A DNA stretch of 64,000 nucleotides from positions 124,286 to 188,285 of the forward strand of contig VWZL01004595.1 in the NCBI GenBank assembly GCA_013396915.1, read 5' to 3'. Origin of the DNA: Stercorarius parasiticus. Taxonomy: Eukaryota > Chordata > Aves > Charadriiformes > Stercorariidae. The notes beneath the pieces were generated by a model. That model saw only the letters and a program-made list of their open reading frames with translations. It was not told the DNA's origin and searched no databases. The number at the start of each line of letters is the position of its first letter. Positions within the stretch are counted from its first letter, which is position 1. Positions 13,889 through 25,167 of the stretch are shown here, piece after piece. Made by a program: the position numbers and the translations under genes.

Positions 13889-13960
13889 AGTTTTATCCTG
13901 CTCTTAGTGAAGTCAATGGGATTTCTGCCATTGCTGCAGATGGGTGTGGGATTGAACCCT
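13889..13960. repeat. Relic of an old sauropsid palindromic repeat (AAGTCAATGGGA type)
   Basis: The sequence reads TTTTATCCTGCTC, then AGTGAAGTCAATGGGATTTC, then TGCCATTG and finally GATGGGTGTGGGATTGAACCC. This order matches, from memory, a palindromic repeat widespread in turtles, crocodilians and birds, in which AATCCTGCTCCC and GGGAGCAGGATT flank a CAATGGGA/TCCCATTG core. A further possible fragment, ACAAATTCTCATCTAAGATA, lies near 14025-14045. It is non-coding and probably a fossil of a non-autonomous DNA transposon; that class assignment is inference. Confidence 0.5.
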
Positions 13961-14503
13961 TAGTGATTGTCTGAGTGTGAAATGAGAAAATATATTTAGC
14001 TGGGTTCATATGAGACTATTAGGTACAAATTCTCATCTAAGATAACAGTGGGTGCTAATTTCCATGGCCTTCCAGCATATTGTCCATAAATCATGTCATG
14101 AGAATGAAATACCCCTTCCTCCCATATATATCTCCTCCCTTTAGGGGAATATAATATAACATAGGCAAAAATGCCAATTTTTTAAGTCTCTGCCCCTCAG
14201 AAGTTTACTGCGTTTAAGGAATTACTTTAACTTTAGTAAAAAAAATAACAGAAGATGATAGTTCTTTTCCTATAGTTGTAATACCATTATTTTTCTGCTA
14301 TTACTGTATTAAATTTTTGATACTATTGTGCTATTCATTATTGCAGTTCTGTTCTGTTTATTTATTTGCTGATGGAAGTGATTTTTTTCCTAGACCTCAC
14401 AGCATAGCGCATGAGAACTCCTCTATTTTTCCTGCTTGCGATGTTTTCTGTTTTAGAGATGGAAGCAGAGGTTTTTGCTGTGTGATACGATAGTGAATTA
14501 ACA

Positions 14504-14850
14504 GATTCATAGTCTTAAGGTCAGAGGGTTATTAGATCACCTACTTTGACTCTCTTCACACTTCAAGTTGTAGAGAGTCACCTAATTGCTCCTACACTGC
14601 GATGTCAACTGGTGTTTGACTACAGCCTGTATTCCAGGAAGATACTGATTTAAAGGCTCTAAGACCTTTTTTTACTGATGTTTATCTCCTTCATTCTTTG
14701 AAATGTCTGGTTTATTTTTCATTTGAAATTGTCTGCCTCTTCTTTCCAGCCATTGGCTTTGGTTGTACCTTTCTCTGCTGGAATAGAGAGCCCTTTACTC
14801 CCTAGTAATTTCTCCCTGTGCAGGTACTTATGTGCATTAATCCAATTATT
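14504..14850 (-). mobile_element. Ancient, strongly degraded CR1-type LINE fragment
   Basis: Read on the plus strand, the words come in the order expected for the reverse complement of an old amniote CR1 3' region: TTCATAGTCTTAAGGTCAGA, then GTGTTTGACTACAGCCTGTA, then TTCCAGGAAGATACTGATTT, later TCATTTGAAATTGTCTGCC, CTTCTTTCCAGCCATTGGCT, TACCTTTCTCTGCTGGAATA and GAGCCCTTTACTCCC, ending near GCAGGTACTTATG. That collinearity over about 350 bases is much more than chance. The copy has many indels and substitutions compared with the CR1 at 15.6 kb, no open frame, and no recognisable tail duplication, so it is an old copy. It probably belongs to the CR1/L3-like group shared by turtles, crocodilians and birds, rather than to the bird-specific young subfamilies. 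The exact right end is uncertain because it fades into TAAT-rich sequence. Confidence 0.75.
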
Positions 14851-14960
14851 AATTAATTAAACACAGCATCCTTCTTTAATGCAGAAAGGGGAAAAGAAGC
14901 ACTGCTTTAATTAGTGCGAGATTGTCATTGACTTTTAAGTAGGAAAATGCAGGTTGTTTG
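14838..14960. promoter_or_regulatory. TAAT-rich block, candidate conserved non-coding element
   Basis: This block contains GCATTAATCC, AATTATTAATTAATTAAAC, TTTAATGC and CTTTAATTAGTG, that is, several homeodomain core sites (TAAT/ATTA) within about 80 bases, plus a bicoid/OTX-like TAATCC. Such clusters are typical of developmental enhancers in gene-poor vertebrate DNA, but AT-rich DNA produces them by chance too. Conservation is not visible from one sequence, so function is inference only. Confidence 0.2.
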
Positions 14961-15630
14961 CCTCCATAAAGCCGTTCATGGTCACAGTCCAACAGTGACC
15001 TCCGAGGTCCTTCCTCCCCAAGTCTTCAGCATGGAGGAAAGACCAGGGTCAGGTGCAGATGTGGGGGTCCAGAGTAGCTCCAAGGACGTTCCCAATATAA
15101 GCAACAGCAGCTGCTGATGCAGCAGAGAAGACATGGCATAGTATCATTCACAAAAATTCTTGCTTGTGGTTCTCGCTTCCACAGTAAGCTGATAGCCACT
15201 GAATTTCTTTTTGGTGTACATAGGAAGTGAATGCATATGGCTTAGCTGTTTGTCATCCACCATGGCTATTCCCCCCTTCCCTAAGGACAAATTACTCAGT
15301 TGTTTTTATGGCTAGAGATGGAAATTTTTTGTCTTGGGGGGCAATCACCCCATTTAATGCTTCCTTTACTGTCAAAAGCTGGAAAAATTGGTGTTGCGTC
15401 TGAACACGCAGCAAGGATTTTGGGGATAGGCAACCTAGACCAATGTTAGCTTTCTAAATTTCACAATATATATTGAAAAAAAAAAGAAGACCCAAGTTCT
15501 GATATTTCTGAAATGTACAACAGATGCTCTTAGAAACTCTCATTTGTTTCCCCTTTACTCCCACTTATTTCATATTTGCACACATTGCAAGCCTGACTCA
15601 TTTGGGTTTATCAGTCGGAGCCGATGAGGG

Positions 15631-16135
15631 ATCATAGAATCATAGAATCTTCATGGTTGGAAAGGACCTTTGAGATCATCGAGTCCAACCATACACACAC
15701 ACAAAAAACCCTACAATCTCTGCCACTAGAGCATGCCCTCAAGTGCCAAATCTACACGTTTCTTAAATACCTCTAGGGATGGGGACTCAACCACCTCCCT
15801 GGGCAGCCTGGTCCAGTGCCTGACCACTCTTTCAGGAAAGGAATTCTTCATAATAGCTAATCTAAACCTCCCCTGCCGCAACTTCCGACCATTTCCTCTG
15901 GTCCTGTCATGATTCACCTGGGAGAAGAGGCCAACACCCACCTCTCTGCAGCCTCCTTTCAGGTAGTTGTAGAGGGCCATGAGGTCTCCCCTCAGCCTCC
16001 TCTTCTCCAAACTAAACATGCCCAGCTCCCTCAGCCTCTCCTCATATGGCTTGGTCTCCAGACCCCCCACCAGCTTGGTAGCTCTCCTCTGGACCCGCTC
16101 CAGCACTTCACTGTCCCTCTTGTACAGCGGGGGAT
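15631..16135 (-). mobile_element. CR1 LINE, 5'-truncated, well preserved
   Basis: The plus strand starts with ATCATAGAATCATAGAAT, the reverse complement of the tandem 3' tail that ends avian CR1 elements, followed by GGTTGGAAAGGACCTTTGAG and GATCATCGAGTCCAACC, the CR1 3' UTR. An expanded CA-rich stretch sits in the UTR at about 15693-15707. Upstream on the minus strand lies the end of ORF2 with its natural stop at 15726-15728. CR1 similarity stops near 16130-16135, so this is a roughly 0.5 kb copy out of a full length of about 4.5 kb. Loss of the 5' end is usual for CR1, from incomplete reverse transcription. CR1 elements make no clear target-site duplication, and I see none. Confidence 0.97.
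15726..16135 (-). pseudogene. CR1 ORF2 C-terminal fragment (pol, downstream of the reverse transcriptase core)
   Basis: The frame is open without a premature stop from about 16199 down to the natural ORF2 stop at 15726. Similarity begins around PLYKRD (residues 24-29 if counted from 16199) and runs through [11 protein letters not shown] (33-43), [20 protein letters not shown] (52-71), NYLKGG (78-83), DRTRGNG (98-104) and [16 protein letters not shown] (131-146), the conserved tail of CR1-type ORF2 proteins. In an intact element this protein carries an apurinic endonuclease and a reverse transcriptase; both are missing here, so the fragment cannot be active. The first 23 residues come from flanking DNA. 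The clean frame suggests a comparatively recent insertion. Confidence 0.93.
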
Positions 16136-18134
16136 GTTGTGTAGCGCAGAACAGGAACAATCCAGTGTGATCCATGGCCTTAGCACTGCGGTCACACATT
16201 TGCCCACCAAAGCAACAGCGCTGATGTCCGGGCTGTTGCTTGGTGCTCTCCCATCTAGTCGTGGGCTCTACCCTACATAGAGGATGATGGTCACTTCCTT
16301 ACCTGCTGGTGAAACCTTCCTAACGGCACAAAAACCAATGTAGTAAGTCAGAGGGAGTTGTGCTTTTGAAAAGTAGAGCATCACGGGTGAGGGGCTGGCT
16401 TTACGTGATGCAGGAAGGCTATGAGTGAGTTGTGAGTTTGAACTTGGCTCCTCTGAACTCCATCTACAAGTCTGAACCTCAAGGTCTTGCCTCATGTTTG
16501 CTCTAGTTAATTGCCAGTTAACTTGCTTGTGTATTAACAATTCCTCGCTAATGTGAAGTGTGGGGTAATTAAGACCTGGATTCCCTCCTTAGCTCTGCTG
16601 TAAGGCTCTTGTGTGATCTGGAGATGTCTCTCGGGGCAGCTTCCTTGTGCAGAGGTCAGGATTTTGTCCCAGCCATCTGACTTTATGCCACCAGTGCACG
16701 ACTGGTAGCCACGAACGGACAGAAATCCTGACTCAGCCCCCAAGAAGATATTGCAGCTCCTTAAGAAAGTGGGAGTATCTGAAGCACAAAAAGAAAATAC
16801 ATTTTTGTTGTTTTCATTTGCCTTCTGTCTTAGGGTAGACTGAACAGATTTTCCAACTTCAGATCCACAAATATAGCTTTTTTCTGGGGATTGTTTTCAT
16901 TTTGTTTCTTGTAAATGAAAGCTGAGAGTCTTTTGTAGTTAGAAGAGTCTGAAGACCTGAAACTTCAGCTAAAATACTTAGCATCAGGAAAGCAATGATA
17001 AATCCTTGACAGGATCCCTACCTGACTTCAGTGAAGTATGTGGCGACACTTGTGTGCTTGGCTCCTCAAGATGAAATTCTGTGTCTAAAAGCACAGCTTT
17101 ATGACTGTGAGCAGCAGCAGTAATGATCTCCTCCTTCCTCTCACTGGTCTTGTCTGAGTTATTTCATTACTGCCTGTAATGTGCTTTGAGACCTTGGATT
17201 GAAGAGCAGGGTGATTATTATGGTAGTTTAATAATATTGTTTAGAAGGATGTAATATGCTGCGGCACTGGGTTTCATGGAAATGCCATCTGCATTCAGTG
17301 TAAATGCGCTCTATCACCAAAGTCAACTCGCAGAGTCAAAGTCACACTTGCCATTGCTGCTGCTCTGTCTTCAGCAGCTCTTGAGGAGCAAAAGGTGCAG
17401 CCCACGGCTCTGCGGGAGGACACAGCTCCAGCCCTGGCTCTTCTCACTCATCCTCCACTTTCATTGAGATCTTCACCCACATTTAGGGCTCCCTGGTGCA
17501 GGGCGAGGTGTTTTGCCTCAGGGTACCATTCCAGTCCTTCTCCGCTTTCCATCAGTGCCTGGTTTTGTATCGCTCCATGCCGAGAGGCTGCTGTGATGCT
17601 ATTTGGGTTATCCCTGCAGTTGACTCCAGACAGACATTTACAGATTTTTGTGATTGCTTTCAAAGATTTCACTGTAGCTTTACTCTTAGGTGATGATCAC
17701 CGATTACAGCCTGGTCTGCTCTCTGTCTAAGAAGGAAGCAATACCTGCTGCCATAGGTTTCAAGGCCAGAAGGAGCTGCTGTGGTTTGAGACAACCAGTC
17801 AGGGGAAAAAGCAGTTCCACATGTTTTTTTGGTGGGGGAAGCGTGGGGATTTCATTACCTCCTCAGGCCCCAAACCCGCAGGACTGATTCCCTGGTTCTG
17901 GCAGCGGCACTGCCACCTCCAAGGCAGCCCCTGCTCTCCATGGGGAAGTGGGATCTGGGGGCCCTGACGGCTCCCAGGGCTCTCCATGTCCATGCCCCTG
18001 CCAGCCCGCCCAAGGACCTGAGCTCGTATCCATTCACAGGTTTTCAGATATTGCAATATCACTCAGTATCCAGAGAAGAGCAAATTTCAAAATGTCCTGC
18101 AAGTTGAATGACCTTTTTCCATCCAGTTCTGTAA

Positions 18135-18184
18135 CCTTTTATATATTTTGCAGCTTTTTTCAGCCTTTTATACATTTTGCAGCT
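18135..18184. repeat. Tandem duplication, 29-bp period, each copy ending in TTTTGCAG
   Basis: CCTTTTATATATTTTGCAGC (from 18135) is repeated as CCTTTTATACATTTTGCAGC (from 18164), with one mismatch in 20 bases and a T-rich linker. Both copies end in a pyrimidine-rich tract followed by GCAG, so each resembles a 3' splice acceptor on the plus strand. The duplication is directly visible; any splicing role is speculation. Confidence 0.8.
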
Positions 18185-19733
18185 CATTGTGCTCTTGTGC
18201 TTATTTATCTCTTTTTTTTTAACAAAGGCAGGTGTAAGGTTATCAAAAAATTCTATTTGCCACCTAAATTGGTGCCTGAAATACTGTAATGTCTGTACTG
18301 TAGCGTCTATTAAATTGCATTTTGTTCTGTTGTATTCAGATTTTTATATGAACCTTTAATGCCACAGCATCTAAATACCTTTCAAAATGCAATAACCAAT
18401 CCATTTAACATCTCCAGGAAGATAGAGACTTGTTTGATATAAGAAATATTATTAATATACTGTTCAATATAGAAGTTGCATTAGAACTTATGTAAACCAG
18501 AAGCCTAAAAAAACCCTTCAGCATCCTTCTGTAATGAAAGCACAGAGAGGAACCCCTCCAGAGGGCAGTTCTTCCCATTCTGGTTTTAGTTAGAAGCGGG
18601 GTATGGTTCTTTGAAAGTCCTAGAGAAAGAGCTTAGGTGCCTTAACATAGATGTTTGGAGCCTCACCACCAGCATGGTAGGATATGTGGCTACAGAAAGG
18701 AGCGGGAGGCTTCAGGGTGGGAATTACCATGACTTTGTCCCTTTTGTCCTCCTCCTGTCCCCCGTCTCCCACCACTTCTAGGCATCATGGGAAAATTAGC
18801 ATGAGAAGTCCCTTTATTCTCCTTTCCTTTGCCTTTCTAGCCCCAGCTCAGCAATGCTTTCAGTAAAGACAGAGGAAAGAGAGATATGAAACTACATATA
18901 GGCTTATTTTCAGCTTATTTTCATCCTCTGTTTGCCCTGTTTAGTTTTGGTCCACATTTGGGGCCTCTGAGCGCTGTTACAGTATAAATGATGGAAATAG
19001 CAAAGCTGGTCTCTTCCACCAAAGAAATCACATGGGTTTTTCCCTTACTTGGTCACGGAAAATGATAAATGACAAGAAGCTTTCAGATTTGGCTTTTCAG
19101 ATTGATTCCTGCCCTTAAGTGTCATGTGAGACACATAAATTCCAAAGGGAAAGGAAGAATTAGGAGGGATGTATCTGAAAATACAACATCTTTGCCAGCC
19201 AGTTACATGCTAGAATATAATTTCTGACTGATTATCATCTAGTAACAATTAAACATCTTTAACCTTTTCAACCTCCTGTGATTTGGTGCATTAATGAAAA
19301 ATGTAAAATGCGGCGTGTGTCTTTCTGAAGAGGTTACACAGAAAAAAAAGATGTTGAGCGAGATTTATCAAGGTTTAATTTACATAGCAAATCTGGTTAT
19401 TACTTAAATTGTCTTTCAGAACACAGTGTCCAGAGAAAGAATATTCTTCTGACACTACTTAATGATTAGATTTCAAAACTGAGAGGAATATGGTGCCAGG
19501 CATTGGTGGGGTTTTTTAGTTGCGTTTGTTTTTTTCCTTTTCCTGTGTGTTAAAAGAATCCTACTATAATTTTTAAAGTACCATTTTGATCACCAATTCT
19601 TACTTTTATCATAATAATCGTAAGATATGTAGCCGTATTTTTTACAGGTAGACAGGCAATTTCATATTTGTAGGGACATCAGGAAGTTATATTTGAATTT
19701 CACCACTCTGGCCTGGCTTTCCTTGTTCTCAGT

Positions 19734-19736
19734 AAA

Positions 19737-19767
<31 letters not shown>

Positions 19768-19787
19768 CAAAAAAAAAACCAAAAAAC
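19734..19787. repeat. (AAAAC)n microsatellite
   Basis: A-run followed by about six AAAAC units and a second A-rich run. It is the longest pure simple repeat in the left half of the window. It could be the remains of a retroelement poly(A) tail, but no element is recognisable to its left. Confidence 0.92.
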
Positions 19788-20141
19788 CTGTTGCCACGTG
19801 GGCTGAGAAGTAATCTGCAGTAACTAATCGACTGCAAACATCCACCACTCGGGTATTGAAGCAGATAAAATTGCCAGTCATTTTTTAAATCGGGGTCTCA
19901 GTATTTTTTCGCCACAGTTGCTCTGGGCTCTAGCAAATGCTCACTATTCAGAAGTCATTAAGGAGGAACACGTTGCAGCCATCACGAAGAGCAGATTGAT
20001 CGGTTTAAGCTTTTTTCTTTAAAGATGAACAAAAAGAGCTATACATTTTGTGTATTACAACGATCTCCTGAAATGAGGCTGCGCTGTTTTCCTGAGTCTG
20101 CAAGTGTTCAGTCTGTTCTGCCTCTGCGGCAGCTGTCGGTG

Positions 20142-20150
20142 TATAAATAG
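20142..20150 (+). promoter_or_regulatory. TATAAATAG, isolated good TATA-box match
   Basis: TATAAATAG matches the TATA consensus well and stands in a GC-richer context: GCGGCAGCTGTCGG upstream, a G-rich run downstream. A start site would be expected near 20170-20180. No initiator, downstream gene or CpG island supports it, and such 9-mers occur by chance in 64 kb, so this is a weak candidate. Confidence 0.12.
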
Positions 20151-23100
20151 GCTGTGGGGGTTTCTCCAGGAGTCTGTGCTGCAAAGGCTCTTGTAGATCG
20201 TGTTGTCTTCAGCCTCCTGCCGTTTGGGGGTGTTTCCCAGGGGAGGCTTAGCAGGGGCAGGCAGCACAGCTGGGGTGGGGTGGCCACATGCAGCAGCCAG
20301 GAGGAGAGAGGGGTGAAGCAGTGGAGACCCTCCGCACAAGCAACAGCCAGAGGTTTGGAGAATAAACAGTAAAACCCATTGACTTTTGCAGTAGGTGATG
20401 CTCAGCTGTGTTCCTTGACCTCTGCACAGCAGGGGCTTGTCTAACGAGGGAGAATCTCTGTGCCAGCCCAAGGAGACACCATATATACAACCTCAGGACA
20501 GTCCTGCTTTGTACTTCTCTTGCATCTTAGCCTCAGCTTTGTTGGACAACTCACAGCGTTTTTCTAACAACAAAAAAAAATACCCCATGTTCTATTTACT
20601 GTCTACTTCTGGGCCATAGCCACATGATTCCACTAACATAGCTTCTGCCATCCTCATATGAAGTGTGTGTCAAAAGTTTTAAATCATATGCTGCTAAAAC
20701 TCAGCCAGCTGGTCAGCACTTAGCTACTGATATGGGGAACATTGCAGAGCCTGACTAAATACGGCTGTGTAGGTGTAGGCATAAGGTATGGGCTGAAATC
20801 CAAACACTGCACAAACTACCGTTGTTCAGGCTCCTGGAACCAGAGCTTAACATTTTCAGAAATATCACACAGCAAGTGCCTCAGCTTTGGCTGTGTGCGT
20901 AGGCACGGGGAGAAGAAGGTGATGGGCGGGGAGACTCGCTGGTGGAGAAGGTGCGTGATGGGAGAGGAGGGGAAGCTTTTTTAATCTTCCAAACCATGCA
21001 AGAGCAGCATGGTAGCACTCACTTACAGTGTCCCAGCACTGTGAACTTGTAGCAGACACAGTGCAAGAGAAGCAGATACACCCCAGGCTCAGTTCACCCA
21101 CACAGCGGTGCAGAAAGAAGCTAGTGATGGAGAAGAAGCTGAAGAAAGGAGATGGGGAACTTCCTTACGTCATGAGGTATGGGGACTGTAATCAGAAATA
21201 ATTGGAAAGGAAAAGGCTTATCTGGGCTTATGTGCCCACCCTGGGTGTTTTATTGCTTACATTTGTTTATAAATCTCATTCTGGTTAGAGCAACCTCACG
21301 GTTTCTGAATTCTCCAGGTTGGCAGTACTGGTAACGGTGAAGTAGTGTCCATTGCAGTTTTCACCTGCTCTGCCTTGGCATGCCGAGAGCAACCCTCTCG
21401 TGCTATTAAAACCTAAAATGACTGTCTAGGACCGGAGCCCCAGCATCGTACTTCTGTTGGTCAAAATTACTTCTGGGTTTACAAAGAGCAAAGAGCGCAG
21501 CTTCAGAGAGCCCTGGGTAGCTTTCCTCAGCTCCACAGGAACCTGTTAGGAGGTGGATTAATGATGAACGCTGCAGCTTTGCATAGTACTTTTGAACAAG
21601 ATACAAAGAGCTGCTAAAACACAGGAAAGGGAGCTCTGTGAGTCATTGGTCATTTTTTATGCTGTCAAGTACCTTCGTACAAATCACATACAGGTAGAGC
21701 TTTCTTCTGAACAGCCCCTAGATATAATTGGTGAAGATGTGTCTCAAGGCAAGTCTGACCAAAGGGCAAACTTCTCATTTTCCCAGAGTTGACATTGACC
21801 AAAACATCCTGAAGTCCTTGCAGAGGAGCAGAGCCTGATTAATGTCTCAGTGACAAGGTGAAGGAGGGTTAGCGGAGGCTGCGGCTGCTTCTCAGTCTGT
21901 CATTGTAGCGCCTTGCCACGCACACACACGCCGCAACGTTTTTGCATGTGTTTGAGGTTTTTCTCCACTAGGACATCTGGAAATGAAGATCCAGTCACAT
22001 AGTTGTGCTAGCAGATGTGAAAAGTAGGTAGTCTGTGTTCTTTGTTGCAGAAGAGGCAATATAGGGGCTCATACCATTTCCCCTCGTTTATTCTTCATAG
22101 CAGAAGAACTCAATCTGTAGGATCTTTTCATTAAAAATAGTTTATTTCTGGACAGTCTTTTGACACCCAATGTATTGTTTAGTATTCTGTAACAAACTAT
22201 AGCCTGCACAAAAGGTTTGTCATATATTGAACTATTTAATTTAATCTTACCAGAAAAAAATGACTGGATTTTTGCAAGCATAAGACGAAAGGTAAGAATT
22301 GTTTTACATCAAAGTTGGATATAATGTTTGGGTAGTCCGCTGCTGGAAGGTCACTGAGGAAGAAGGTTTAGCACTTGTAGTTGTATTTTGTGAGAAACAG
22401 CTTTGTAAAATTCATTGTTCAGCAAGACCTCGGAATAGCGTTGAATTATTTTTATATGGAGAGACACTGTAGTCTGAATTCATTGCCATACACGTAGAAA
22501 AGGTGTATGCACGCCTTTTCTTATTTGTTGCTAATTTTAATCCCTTTTCTTGTGTTTATCTAGGTTCTCAGTTTTACCTGTATTAACTGCTATGAGGCAG
22601 CAACCAAAAGGCAGACCTTACACTGCAGTTGTTGAACTGTTCAAGAAGAGGCACAAGCTCTTCAATGTAAAAGGAATGTCTAAATCTAAGAGACAGTTTG
22701 CCTGAGGCTCTCAAAAATATTCCCCAGGTGCCAGCACGTAGAGAGTACCAACAACTCCTGGTGAGAAATGTACATTTGTACAGAGTAGAAATGTGCATTA
22801 TTCTCAACTCAAGTCTGCATGAGGATAAAGGAGAGAAGGATCCAATAAAAACAGTTGAATGAATAAACCGGAGTCTGTTGCTGTAGATAAGTTTTTTTGG
22901 AAAGGAGCGCAGTGCGCTGGGTGCGAGAAGCTGGGTTGGGCGGGTGACGTTTCTAGTGCAGGCAGCGCTGTGAGGAAAGTGGGGCATTTTGAGCATATGA
23001 AAGAGAGAGGTGTGCTCAGCTTCATTAGGGATTCTAGTCACTTCTTCAGTACAAGAGAAGACAGACAATGTATTTTGCATGTTAAGTCACTTCAGTCGTT

Positions 23101-25167
23101 CCCTATGTGTTCCACATGTAGGTTAAACTTCTTTATTTTTTCTTTAAATAAAAGTGGTTATCTGTGCAAGGCCGTGACATCTCTGAGACTGAATTTTAAC
23201 AAGAGAACTAAATGGTGGAATTATTTTAGATTTTCTTTGGGTTCTGATTTAAGGAAGGTCTTTTCACCTACGGCATCTTTTTCTGCACTACTGTTATGGG
23301 AGTATTTTGGATCAAAATATACTAATGTGTTTACTCTCAACAGTAGTCTCAACGAGAAGCTGTGTTCATAGTTTTTCCCACTGTGGTACATGATACCGTT
23401 TCTACAAATCTCAGTATCACAAACTTTTAAATTTTTTTTTTTTAGCAAGACTCTTCCTCCCAACCCAGAATTCAGTTGCGCATAACCTAGAGTGTTTGAC
23501 AGCACTCTTCAGGAACATCTCAAAAGATGCTTCCAGGAATTTTAGGCCAATACAACAGTCAGTGTAGCTTTTGTAAAGGATATCAGTGACCCCAAACCTC
23601 CTGGAGTTCTACCAATGAATTGGATAAATCCAGTTGATAGCCTATTTTTTTTTTTTTTTTTGGAAGGCTTACTAAAAGGCCTTTCAACAAAGTCTGTTAG
23701 AAACCCAAAATTGTGAAGTATTCTATGTCCAAAATTTTTGTCTCCATAAAGGGTTTCTACAACACAATAGTATTTTTGTAGTTCTAGGTGGGATTGCAGG
23801 CTACATTTACCCCTTCAGTATTAGAGAAAGAAATCCAGTACAATCTTCAAATTCGTTTTCACCAACCTCTTTCTTTTATTTATTATCATTCATTTATTCT
23901 GGAAAGTCTGTTGTGTGGTTCTCAAAGGCAGCCACTACTGTCTGTAATGCCGCGTCCACCCTGCAACAAAGCAACAACTGGTGCATCCATTGATATTAAA
24001 ACAGTATGTTGAAGAGGAAATTTCTTCTCTACTTCGAGCCTGGTACGTGACCCATTAGGAACAAGAAAGGGGAAAGTGCTGGTTGCGCTCTCAGATTTTT
24101 TAAAAATGAGGAAGGGAAGCCATCATTGTTGTCTTTACAGTGTCTTTACTATTAAGTTATATTTCTCAACTGCAAAAGTTGGGGTGAACTTTTGCAGAAG
24201 TTCTTTGAATTAGGACTTACCCATCTGCTGAATGACAGGACCTCAGGGTCTCACTTTTTACTTTGATTTCATACCAGGAGAAGATTTATTCCAAGGCCCT
24301 TTGGATTTGAATACACAATTTCCCACTCAAGCAAGGGTCTGTGGAGTAATCTTTCTTACAGGAATAATGTTTCTCACCATCACTTTATTCAATGCTGTCC
24401 CAGTTTGTGGCCAAAGCCGAATACACAAGAAGAAACAAGAACCAGCAGAAGAAACGAATGTAGTTCTCTTCTGAATGTATTAAAAATCAATACATTGAAC
24501 AAAATCTCCCTTCTGTATATTCCAGTCTAAGAGTTTTAAATCTCTTTAGTTGTGTTTGTCCTTATGAGGAAAGAAATTTGATTTGATTATGGCAAAAGGA
24601 GAATGTCCAACAAATACAGGCTGAATGTAGCACAGTGCCTGAGAACTGAATTCTTTACCGACTGCACATTGATGTAACTCAGTTGATTTAGTTAGGATCA
24701 TATGGCTTAAAAATCAGAATAGAGTGGTCCCTTACATTATTAATGACTAAATAGCAAAAGTGGGGAAAAAAAAAAGATGCTACAATATATACATATATAT
24801 TTATGTATACATTAGTGTACTCATTTTTTTGTAAAGAAAGAAGAAAAATTGGAAAGTGCTTGAGAAAAAATGGGAATAAACAGTGCTTCAGCAGATTGCT
24901 TTCTGGTATAGCTCTGTAATTTGTATTTTGAATATATGGGTATATAATTCTGACCGTGTGCAGAGAAAAACTCAATATTGTCAGTACTTTACATTAAAAA
25001 TGCAATTTTCAGTTCCATTAATAATGAAGAATATTCTATAGAAAGTGCAGATGGAAGAGACCGTTGATAAGTATAGTTAATAACTGAATATAAATGTAAC
25101 TTAAATATTTTACTTTTATTAAAGCTCAGACCTGCCATCCCGCGAGTGACTTTTAAACTATCATGTA
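20151..25167. other. Non-coding stretch with two long antiparallel open frames
   Basis: No gene or CR1 is recognised over about 5 kb. The most notable item is 22583-23371, where a 170-codon plus-strand frame (22859-23371) overlaps a 165-codon minus-strand frame (22583-23080). Neither has a domain I recognise, and both have Cys/Phe/Ser-rich composition typical of translated non-coding AT-rich DNA. An 80-codon plus frame at 24232-24474 has a hydrophobic stretch (VIFLTGIMFLTITLF), again without a family. T-run at 23645-23661 and an AT dinucleotide tract at 24783-24822. Confidence 0.45.

Larger units (their letters stand above)
16136..20054. other. Non-coding stretch
   Basis: No gene is recognised. 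A possible short ancient LINE scrap (AGGTTTCAAGGCCAGAAGGA) lies near 17756-17775, and a possible old repeat word (GAGCTTAGGTGCC) near 18630. GC-richer DNA at about 17380-18010 gives several overlapping open frames on both strands (up to 113 codons), with no family I know. A 29-bp-period duplication lies at 18135-18184 and an (AAAAC)n tract at 19734-19787. Confidence 0.5.

Noticed and set aside
15909..16280. 123-codon plus-strand open frame
   Set aside because: Antisense shadow of the CR1 ORF2 C-terminus.
17753..17790. TTTCAAGGCCAGAAGGA-like scrap of an ancient LINE 3' end
   Set aside because: Only about 25 bases match and no collinear continuation follows, so it is too weak to annotate.
24232..24474. 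80-codon frame with one hydrophobic, membrane-like segment
   Set aside because: Hydrophobic strings are common in translated AT-rich DNA; no signal peptide, family or splice evidence.
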